Source of the DNA: a virus
Length of the DNA stretch: 57,506 nucleotides
IMG/VR virus record: IMGVR_UViG_3300032322_001172
Location: 1-57,506 of that record
Reading direction: 5' to 3' (one strand)
The notes under the pieces are model-generated. The model did not search any database. It had not been told where the DNA came from and worked only from the letters and a program-made list of their open reading frames with translations. The position numbers and the translations under genes were made by a program. Each line of letters begins with the position of its first letter. The stretch's first letter is position 1. Shown one piece after another: positions 44,311 through 49,896 of this stretch.

Positions 44311-44846
44311 TGTTATACGATTGGTATTTTATTAAAAATCTATATACTCCTGATCAATGTCAGGAAATTGTAGATCTATGTAGAAAAAATGTCAGCGCCG
44401 ATATCAAAGATATACATCCTGAAAGAAAAAATCTAGATGTACTGTCTGTAGAAACAAATTCTCTAAGACCAACTATAGATAAATTTTTTGATTATACTAA
44501 AAAACTCAATAGAAGAATGTTTGGATTGGACCTATGGGACGATTTACCCTTAGCAATGAATGTAAACATTTATAATAAAAATCAAGAATATCCGTATCAT
44601 AGAGATAAAAATACTGCTGGCGAATCGTCAGATGTTAAATTAACTGCGATTCTAAACATTTCTCAAGAAAGTTATACAGGCGGACAGTTTAGTTTATTTT
44701 TAGGCGAAGAAAAAACTATTCCGGAAATCGACGAAGTAGGAACGATGTTAATATTTCCTTCTTATTTGTATCACAGAGTCAGTCCAGTTACACAAGGACA
44801 ACGAATTACTATAAGTGCTTGGTTAGAAGGACCTAATTGGAAATGA
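44310..44846 (+). CDS. 2OG-Fe(II) oxygenase (prolyl 4-hydroxylase-like)
   Basis: This 178-residue protein shows the double-stranded beta-helix iron motif: H97-R-D99 (in YPYHRDKN), H155 (in LYHRVSP) and the 2-oxoglutarate-binding R165 ten residues later (QGQRITISAWL). A YTGGQFSLFLG strand lies between them. Length fits the single-domain oxygenases frequent in phages of aquatic bacteria. Its substrate cannot be read from the sequence. Protein hydroxylation or nucleic-acid demethylation/modification are the options. Its ATG overlaps the gp46 stop (TAATG), so it is made together with the recombination nuclease. Confidence 0.85.
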   Translation: MLYDWYFIKNLYTPDQCQEIVDLCRKNVSADIKDIHPERKNLDVLSVETNSLRPTIDKFFDYTKKLNRRMFGLDLWDDLPLAMNVNIYNKNQEYPYHRDKNTAGESSDVKLTAILNISQESYTGGQFSLFLGEEKTIPEIDEVGTMLIFPSYLYHRVSPVTQGQRITISAWLEGPNWK

Positions 44847-45073
44847 GCACAGATAGTCATGACCGAATGATCAAGGCATTTCAAGAATACTTTAAGTGGC
44901 AAGAACGCTTTGAGTATCGAGGTTCGGACGAGGCAGGTATTAAGGCACGATTTTGGCTATCAGAAATACGCAACGAGGCAAGCATTAGGCGCAAAGAAAT
45001 ACAGGACAAAAGAGAAATTCGTAAAGAATCCAGAAAAGGCATGATAGGAAGACCGCCCAAGCTAACTAAGTGA
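44843..45073 (+). CDS. small conserved basic protein of unknown function
   Basis: This protein has 76 residues from the ATG at 44843, which overlaps the upstream stop as ATGA. A TTG two codons earlier would also be possible but is less likely. It is helical and highly charged: AFQEYFKWQERFEYRG near the N-terminus, then ARFWLSEIRNEASIRRKEIQ and a basic tail ending in GRPPKLTK, an AT-hook-like GRP core. It resembles small proteins near gp46/gp47 in related phages, but no function is known to me. DNA association is only a guess from the basic C-terminus. Confidence 0.7.
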   Translation: MSTDSHDRMIKAFQEYFKWQERFEYRGSDEAGIKARFWLSEIRNEASIRRKEIQDKREIRKESRKGMIGRPPKLTK

Positions 45074-45508
45074 GTGCTGTGGACTTATCAAAATCAAATC
45101 GTAGAAGAAATACCCGAAGGCTACATTGGCTTTGTTTATCTTATCACCAATCTACAGACCGGACAGAAGTACATAGGCAAGAAACTAGCACAATTCAAGC
45201 GTACTAAACCACCACTCAAAGGCAAAAAACTTAAAAGAAGAAGCACAGTAGAAAGCGATTGGCGCGATTACTGGGGTTCTTCTGATAGGCTCAACGCAGA
45301 TGTCCAAGCACTAGGTCCGGAAAAATTCACTAGAGAAATACTTTATCTTTGTAAATCCAAGGCAGAAATGTCGTATTTAGAGGCAAGAGAACAGTTTGAA
45401 CGCCGAGTTTTAGAAACAGATGACTATTATAATGGCATTATAAATGTCAGAGTAGGCGGATCAAACATACTTAGACAGCGTCTAGAAGAACATAAAAAGG
45501 CAAAATAA
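45074..45508 (+). CDS. GIY-YIG domain nuclease (SegE-like)
   Basis: This 144-residue protein starts at a GTG immediately after the preceding TGA. The GIY-YIG motifs are GFVYLITN (about residues 16-23) and KYIGKK (about 30-35), followed by SDWRDYWGSS and a conserved FTREILYLC..KAEMSYLEA helix carrying the catalytic-type Glu, then YYNGIINVR. This layout matches the SegE-type putative endonucleases of T4-like phages, which are free-standing homing-endonuclease relatives. No separate DNA-binding domain is obvious. It directly precedes the 507-base non-coding region. Cleavage activity has not been shown for this subgroup as far as I know. Confidence 0.8.
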   Translation: MLWTYQNQIVEEIPEGYIGFVYLITNLQTGQKYIGKKLAQFKRTKPPLKGKKLKRRSTVESDWRDYWGSSDRLNADVQALGPEKFTREILYLCKSKAEMSYLEAREQFERRVLETDDYYNGIINVRVGGSNILRQRLEEHKKAK

Positions 45509-45813
45509 GGCGGTTTTTTGGCTGGCGCAGGCCTTAATTTCTTGCGCTCTATACCTGGTCAATCGTGGTCACAGGGACGGAAATCCACGCCGCAGTGGTA
45601 CTCAGCAACTACCCGTATATGGATGAAGATCGCTTAAAACCTGCGATTTTGCTGTTTGAAAAGGATAAGCAAAGGTAAAATGAGGGGAGAAAAACCCCAC
45701 GGCTACAAGTTGGATAGCGTCAATTTGTAGACCAGCCGTCGTAAAAGACTGAGCTCGAGGTACCGGACGACCGCCTCTGTAATGCTCTAACGCTGTGTGA
45801 CATTGTTCGACTC

Positions 45814-45872
45814 GGATAATGCTACTTGGCCCTTGTCTGGGCTAAGTGTGACGGAACGATCTGGATAATGCT
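45814..45872. repeat. imperfect direct repeat around GGATAATGCT
   Basis: GGATAATGCT occurs exactly at 45814-45823 and 45863-45872, flanking the 9-pair hairpin. Each copy is preceded by a related GTGTGAC (at 45795 and 45846), so the unit is about 49-51 bases long. A related GTAATGCT lies at 45779-45786. The arrangement suggests an internal duplication within the RNA. Confidence 0.6.
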
Positions 45873-45876
45873 TAAA

Positions 45877-45900
45877 TTGCGCTTCGCGCAAAAATTTTTT
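45877..45900 (+). terminator. internal hairpin followed by an A5T6 tract
   Basis: TTGCGC-TTC-GCGCAA forms a 6-pair stem (45877-45891), followed by AAA and six T. It may be a weaker intrinsic terminator within the candidate RNA, or a processing hairpin. The A-tract before the T-run weakens the case. Confidence 0.4.
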
Positions 45901-45957
45901 GCACATCTCGCAAAAAATTAAAAAAGAAAAAAATGCGTTGAGCGTAAGCGAAAACGC

Positions 45958-45979
45958 AAACGAGCGTTAGCTCGTTTTT
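45958..45979 (+). terminator. rho-independent terminator
   Basis: AAACGAGC-GTTA-GCTCGTTT gives an 8-pair perfect stem with a 4-base loop. The T-run finishes at 45979 and is followed by AAATAAATA. It ends transcription of the upstream region just before the late promoter of the next operon. Confidence 0.8.
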
Positions 45980-45980
45980 A

Positions 45981-45988
45981 AATAAATA
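45981..45988 (+). promoter_or_regulatory. putative late promoter box (AATAAATA)
   Basis: Seven of eight bases match TATAAATA. The box starts one base after the terminator and lies 27 bases before the ATG at 46016. The terminator-promoter arrangement separates the internal-protein operon from the genes upstream. Confidence 0.5.
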
Positions 45989-46015
45989 AAAGATAATTCT
46001 GATAAATGAGTTTAA

Positions 46016-47491
46016 ATGAAACTATCCACCTTATCTGATCCCATATTGTTATTAGAGCAACACATGACTCTAAGTGGTTCGATCCTTAGAGAAAGCTGTA
46101 GTGGGCTGACTATTGAGCAGAGAACTGTTGTAGAAGGAATTTATACCGAACTACGACCTTTAATTGAAGCCAGTCTCACAGCACAACAGATACAATCGTT
46201 GTTTGGCGAAATCGAAAAGACAGCCACAGCAGGTGGTGGTAATAGAACACTGATAGGCAAGGGCGTGGATGTTGCCCGTGCCGCAGACGAAACTGTCAAC
46301 AAAATTGGTCGTTGGCTACAGGATACAACACCAGTTAAGAACTTTGATCAAAAGTTCGAAAATCTCAAAAACACCATTAACAAGAAGTTTCCAGATTCTA
46401 AGATACTAGATGCCATTTCTGAAATGGGCATGTGGGCAGAACGCAATCCTGGCAAGACTGCTGCCATAGTAGGTGTACTTACTGCCATTGCTGGCCTAGC
46501 TGGCGGTCCCATTGGAGGTGCCATTGCTGGTCAGATACTTAGAGGTTCTGTAGAACTGCTCAAAGGTGAAAAACTATCCACTGCCATAGGCAAAGGTATT
46601 AAGACTGCGGCCTATGGCTTCATTGCAGGAAAAACTTTTGAGCTGATCGGTGATGCACTCAGCAGCGGCGCACAGTTGGTCAAAGATACCATGTTCCCGG
46701 GTGCTGTAAGATTGAATATGACACAGATATTTAATGAAGTGGGCGGAGAGATGGGCAGCAGATATGCTGCATTTGAAGTCAAAGGTTTGATTATCAAACC
46801 CGAAGATGCTGCTGATGTCAAGACCTTGTTCAACGATGCTGCTTCTGCATGGAAAGCCGGCGACTATGATCAAAGCGCCAAGGTATGGTCAGCACTCAAC
46901 GACTACATTGAAGGCACACTTAAGAGTCCAGAGTATGTGGCACAGATTGCCGCTGATGCCGACAAGCGACAGATAATCACTCAGGCGGCCAGTGCTGCTC
47001 AACAGGTATTCAAGTTCCTTGGTGCTGCTGCACAAGGTGCTGTGGCTGCTGGCGGAGTTAAAGGATCTTTGGACAAAGGCAAAAAAGAAAGTTATTATCT
47101 ACAGACTAGGCCACTCAGCGAAGGACAGGTTTACCTGCTGTTCAAACGCATCGACGAAGGTGCCATGGATTGGATCAAAACCAAAGCAGGTAACCTTGCC
47201 AATAAGATCACTGTAGACAAACTCAACACTGCATGGAACAACGCAGGCAATCCCACAGATGCTGACGATCTTTACAATGTACTCACTGGTGCTGGCAATG
47301 TACCAGATGATATAGTTGCACAGGCTTACAAGAGTATGAAGATTCCCTATACAGGTGCTCCTGGCGAGCCTCCTGCAGATGGCGGTGCACCGGCGGATAT
47401 CAAAACAGTAATACAAATGGTAGAAAAATTGCCTAAATCTAGAAAGCAGAGACTGCTAAAATACATGGAAAAACAACTAGGGGTAGCCTAA
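46016..47491 (+). CDS. candidate internal/ejected capsid protein with glycine-zipper segment
   Basis: This is a 491-residue protein of no family I recognise. The N-terminus has LLE at 12-14 and, near 20-27, GSILRES. LRE-S fits the T4 prohead protease rule (I/L)-X-E before a small residue. Residues about 140-185 form a hydrophobic Gly/Ala segment (TAAIVGVLTAIAGLAGGPIG and continuing) flanked by charged helices, like the membrane-active zippers of ejected virion proteins. The C-terminus (about 461-491) is a VIQMVEKLPKSRKQRLLKYM helix pair, closely matched inside the next gene. It heads a three-gene operon behind its own late-promoter box. A virion protein delivered with the DNA is inferred. A plain tail protein is the alternative. 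Confidence 0.6.
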   Translation: MKLSTLSDPILLLEQHMTLSGSILRESCSGLTIEQRTVVEGIYTELRPLIEASLTAQQIQSLFGEIEKTATAGGGNRTLIGKGVDVARAADETVNKIGRWLQDTTPVKNFDQKFENLKNTINKKFPDSKILDAISEMGMWAERNPGKTAAIVGVLTAIAGLAGGPIGGAIAGQILRGSVELLKGEKLSTAIGKGIKTAAYGFIAGKTFELIGDALSSGAQLVKDTMFPGAVRLNMTQIFNEVGGEMGSRYAAFEVKGLIIKPEDAADVKTLFNDAASAWKAGDYDQSAKVWSALNDYIEGTLKSPEYVAQIAADADKRQIITQAASAAQQVFKFLGAAAQGAVAAGGVKGSLDKGKKESYYLQTRPLSEGQVYLLFKRIDEGAMDWIKTKAGNLANKITVDKLNTAWNNAGNPTDADDLYNVLTGAGNVPDDIVAQAYKSMKIPYTGAPGEPPADGGAPADIKTVIQMVEKLPKSRKQRLLKYMEKQLGVA

Positions 47492-47493
47492 AA

Positions 47494-48378
47494 ATGAGAA
47501 TACAAGAATTTATCACTGAATCACAGCACACTGAAATCCAACAGCTACAAGAAGGTCCGATCATGAACAAGATTGGTTCTGCTGTGGGCAAAGGTGTTGG
47601 CACATTGGCCAAAGGCGTAGGTGCCGTGGCAGGCGGTGTAGCAGGTCTAGGCAAAGCTATCAAGAAAGGTTATCAAGCTGGTAAAGCACAGGTAGCCACA
47701 GGCGGTGACGACGAAGCTCCAGCACCCGCAGCCAAAGGCACTGGTGCAGGCACACAGGCAGCTCCGCAGGCTGGCGCAGCAGGTGCAGCACCAGGTACTC
47801 CTGATTATCAAGCACCAGCAGCAGCGCCTTCTGCACAGGATATCAATAAACAAGGTCCTGCAGGCACAGCACCTGCTAAAGCACAGACAGGTCAAGCTGG
47901 TATAGCCATGCAGAAAACTGCACAGGCTATGGCTGGTCAAGACAGCGACAAGGCAGGTCAAACACTGTATGCTCAGGTTAAAGCCAATATTGACAAGCTA
48001 GACAAAAAAGGCAAACAGCGTATTCTACAACTGCTACAGAAAAGTGTTGCACAGGCTCCTGCACAACCAGCAGCGGCACCGGCAGCAGCACCGGCAGCAC
48101 CTGCGGCTAAAACAGAACCTGCCACAGGTCCTGGATCTAAAACAGTTCCAGCAGCACCAGGCACAGCACCAAGAACTGAACCAGACTTAAATGCACCAGC
48201 TGCTCCGGAACAGAAACCTGCGGCTGCTGGTAAGAAATCAGCAACACCTAAAAAGAAAGTAGCACCAAGTCAAGCTGAAATTGACAAAGACAGAGAAAGA
48301 TTGATGGGACCAACATCAGATTCTGTGATCCGTACTGGCCCTGTGATTGCCGAAGGATTTACTCTGTTTAGGAGATAA
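47494..48378 (+). CDS. candidate internal capsid protein with capsid-targeting sequence
   Basis: This is a 294-residue Ala/Pro/Gln-rich protein. It starts MRIQEFITES, strikingly like the T4 internal-protein targeting peptide (MKTYQEFIAEA), with ITE-S at 7-10 and a second site LQE-G at 18-21. Both fit gp21-type cleavage. A Gly/Ala/Lys segment follows (about 25-70, IGSAVGKGVGTLAKGVGAVA). Next comes a long disordered Ala/Pro/Gln region, interrupted at about 157-187 by VKANIDKLDKKGKQRILQLL, which matches the C-terminus of the preceding protein, and then a basic Pro/Ala/Lys tail. It lies two bases after its neighbour. The role as a packaged protein comes from this N-terminal match and is an inference. 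Confidence 0.62.
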   Translation: MRIQEFITESQHTEIQQLQEGPIMNKIGSAVGKGVGTLAKGVGAVAGGVAGLGKAIKKGYQAGKAQVATGGDDEAPAPAAKGTGAGTQAAPQAGAAGAAPGTPDYQAPAAAPSAQDINKQGPAGTAPAKAQTGQAGIAMQKTAQAMAGQDSDKAGQTLYAQVKANIDKLDKKGKQRILQLLQKSVAQAPAQPAAAPAAAPAAPAAKTEPATGPGSKTVPAAPGTAPRTEPDLNAPAAPEQKPAAAGKKSATPKKKVAPSQAEIDKDRERLMGPTSDSVIRTGPVIAEGFTLFRR

Positions 48379-48379
48379 G

Positions 48380-48757
48380 ATGAGAATTAATGAACTGATC
48401 AACGAAGCAGGTCTTATTGGAAAATTAGGCAGTGCTGTAGGCAAAGCTGCTGGTGCCGCACAAGGTGCGGTTAGCAAGATTGGCAGTACTGTAGGTAAAG
48501 CCGGGCAAGCTGTAGGCAAGACTGCTGGAGTAGCTGTCGGTTTAGGTCAAGAATTCAAAAAAGGTGCTGAGAAATGGCAGGGCACCGGAGCTAGTTTAGC
48601 TCCTAATCAGCAAGGCGGTAATAAAGCTGCTGCACAGAAACTTCCCGGTGATGTTGACGAAAACGAACTAAGAGATTTATTAAATGCTGTGTTGACAGGC
48701 AAACAATTAAATCCAGAACAGCAAAAAGTCGCACAGCGAATGAGAAACGAAGTTTAA
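48380..48757 (+). CDS. small candidate internal capsid protein, paralogue of the preceding gene
   Basis: This protein has 125 residues from the ATG at 48380, one base after the previous stop and preceded by AGGAGA, which decides against the in-frame GTG at 48347. The N-terminus MRINELINEAG again has a targeting-peptide look, with INE-A at 7-10 as a probable prohead-protease site. A Gly/Ala/Lys region follows (IGKLGSAVGKAAGAAQGAVS, then VGLGQEFKKGAEKW), parallel to that of the 294-residue protein. A C-terminal helix (ENELRDLLNAVLTGKQLNPE) follows. It ends convergently against the minus-strand tail gene, overlapping by 4 bases. Confidence 0.6.
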   Translation: MRINELINEAGLIGKLGSAVGKAAGAAQGAVSKIGSTVGKAGQAVGKTAGVAVGLGQEFKKGAEKWQGTGASLAPNQQGGNKAAAQKLPGDVDENELRDLLNAVLTGKQLNPEQQKVAQRMRNEV

Positions 48758-48957
48758 AAGAAAGGCAAGCCTGTTTTCTTAGTAGTTTCAAGATTTTCTT
48801 TGATTATCTCGCCAACAAGTTCTCGTTCTTCGTAACTAAGATTCATGCCTTCGGCAAAAGAAAGACCTCTCATATACCAACACATTTTAAGAACATCTTT
48901 CTTAATCTCCCTAGCCTCTTTGTCCATCTTTTGAGAAAGCTGTAAGATCTCCGGCAC
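48754..48957 (-). CDS. small tail/baseplate-hub assembly-type protein
   Basis: This protein has 67 residues from a GTG start. The C-terminal half is distinctive: KMCWYMRGLSFAEGMNLSYE, then EREL, IIKENLETTKKTGLPFF. The WYMRG...LS..ER..i..IIKEN.E.TKK.G pattern resembles small hub or tail-assembly proteins encoded next to gp26 in T4-like phages. It follows the gp26-like gene by 8 bases on the same strand. No ribosome-binding site is obvious before the GTG. An internal ATG at residue 11 is an alternative. The product is probably an assembly factor rather than a virion component, which is an inference. Confidence 0.65.
   Translation of the reverse strand: MPEILQLSQKMDKEAREIKKDVLKMCWYMRGLSFAEGMNLSYEERELVGEIIKENLETTKKTGLPFF
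48758..48780. terminator. possible bidirectional terminator between convergent genes
   Basis: AAGAAAGG-CAAG-CC(TG)TTTTCTT can fold into a hairpin with A- and T-rich arms at the convergent gene ends. It lies within the last codons of the minus-strand gene, so the pairing may be coincidental. Confidence 0.3.
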
Positions 48958-48965
48958 TGGGAGAT

Positions 48966-49829
48966 TTAAGATCTTACTGCGAAAAAATTTGCTTGATCAA
49001 TAGTCACTGCAATATCATAGGCATGTTCGCATGATTCACATTTGACATGAACATCCTTCATATCGATGGATTCTTTGATTTTAGCGATATGATCTGATAT
49101 TTTTTCAAAAACTTCTTTAGGCGAGTTGTCAATAAATTCTCTAATAAACTTAGGATCATCAGTTGAACCGTCAGGTGTATCAATTCTAGCAATACAACCT
49201 GCAATAATTTCCACAGTTAATTCTGATAATTTAACAAAACTTTCTCCAAACTGTTTGATCTTATCTTCGTCGGATATAGATTCGTCGTTGACAATGTTTA
49301 AAATTCGTTGCTGTTCAAAAGTTTTTAAACTGGCCTTGGTCATTTCTTGATAAGTGTAAGGACGAATATGCACAATCAATGGACCATTTTGTATTTGAGA
49401 TTGGTATTCAAAACCTGATAATTCATGGAGACGGCCTGTTAGGCTAACTTCATAGGTATTTTCTGCACCGCAGGCTGTGCAATTAGCAGTTACATCTAGA
49501 TTTTCGCCGTAGGTTGCAATTCTAATAGCCATTAGTACTGCATCAACATCAATACTGGGCATCTGCCATGGATCTAAGATAGCAGGCATACAACTTTTAA
49601 TTACTTCTACAGTGCTTTGTCCTGAAAGCAGTGCATCTGGAGTTTTAAACATTAGTTCGTCTTTGGCAGTCATTGCAAAAACTGGATATTCTCCGTTCTG
49701 ACTCAGATCTAAGGAACCCTCTGGATAGAATTCACCGTTAGAAGGTAGCTTGATATAAATCTTAGGTTGACGGAACCAATTAGCCAATGGATTGACTTTT
49801 GATTGCATCTTTGTTTCAATTTCTGCCAT
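48966..49829 (-). CDS. gp26: baseplate hub protein, gp26-like
   Basis: This 287-residue protein matches the T4 baseplate-protein family seen as gp26 in T4-like phages. Signs are PKIYIKLPSNGEFYPEGSLD, then VFAMTAKDELMFKTPDALLS, a VIKSCMPAILDPW motif and MAIRIATYGE (about residues 24-112). Two CxxC pairs occur, CTAC in the middle (about residues 111-114) and CESC near the C-terminus (about residue 264). Together they could bind one zinc ion. The gene and its small neighbour form a minus-strand pair between plus-strand operons, driven by an exact TATAAATA 33 bases before the ATG. Confidence 0.75.
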   Translation of the reverse strand: MAEIETKMQSKVNPLANWFRQPKIYIKLPSNGEFYPEGSLDLSQNGEYPVFAMTAKDELMFKTPDALLSGQSTVEVIKSCMPAILDPWQMPSIDVDAVLMAIRIATYGENLDVTANCTACGAENTYEVSLTGRLHELSGFEYQSQIQNGPLIVHIRPYTYQEMTKASLKTFEQQRILNIVNDESISDEDKIKQFGESFVKLSELTVEIIAGCIARIDTPDGSTDDPKFIREFIDNSPKEVFEKISDHIAKIKESIDMKDVHVKCESCEHAYDIAVTIDQANFFAVRS

Positions 49830-49840
49830 ATTTTATCTCC

Positions 49841-49848
49841 AATAAATA
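49841..49848 (+). promoter_or_regulatory. putative late promoter box (AATAAATA) for the tape-measure gene
   Basis: Seven of eight bases match TATAAATA, in the 67-base divergent gap, 48 bases before the ATG at 49897. It faces away from the box at 49863-49870 and crosses it, so the two promoters point through one another. Confidence 0.45.
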
Positions 49849-49862
49849 CAAATAGCGAAAAG

Positions 49863-49870
49863 TATTTATA
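49863..49870 (-). promoter_or_regulatory. late promoter box, exact TATAAATA
   Basis: This is an exact match on the minus strand to the T4 late promoter consensus, 33 bases before the ATG of the gp26-like gene. It is the best promoter match in the window and supports gp55-dependent late transcription. Confidence 0.65.
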
Positions 49871-49896
49871 TGCGCAGATTTCTGGAAAAATAATAT

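Larger units (their letters stand above)
45554..45979 (+). ncRNA. candidate structured non-coding RNA (novel)
   Basis: No convincing gene lies between 45509 and 46015, while complementary pairs are dense. Pairings seen are 45554-45557/45572-45575; 45564-45568/45585-45589; ACCT+TTGCT with AGCAA+AGGT (45639-45676); GGGG/CCCC with a 7-base loop (45684-45698); a 14-pair hairpin 45699-45712/45721-45739 with one GU and a 5-base 3' bulge; 45757-45777, closed by CGG-ACGA-CCG; a 9-pair hairpin 45824-45832/45839-45847; and 45934-45958, with tandem G-A mismatches and a GUAA tetraloop. It ends in an intrinsic terminator, which supports plus-strand transcription. It is more GC-rich than its flanks. I recognise no known family (tRNA, tmRNA, group I intron or riboswitch). 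I see no clear promoter, so the 5' end is uncertain. Confidence 0.5.

Noticed and set aside
45565-45678. 37-codon frame from a GTG, with codons richer in G+C than the neighbours
   Set aside because: No ribosome-binding site and no recognisable protein; it overlaps pairing elements of the candidate RNA. It could be a gene remnant, so I do not call it.
45752-45765. Overlapping SacI, XhoI and KpnI sites (GAGCTCGAGGTACC) like a cloning polylinker
   Set aside because: The bases fall in or beside a hairpin (45757-45777) in a region dense with other pairings, and no further vector sequence is recognisable. Coincidence is more likely, but a vector screen of 45509-45980 would settle it.
45509-46015. 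Group I intron, tmRNA or tRNA
   Set aside because: A GTTCGACTC resembling a T-loop (45805) lacks the flanking stem and acceptor. No group I core (P3/P7) pattern was found and no gene is interrupted.
48347-48379. GTG start extending the third internal-protein gene by 11 codons
   Set aside because: AGGAGA just before the ATG at 48380 and the targeting-peptide match at that start both favour the shorter protein.
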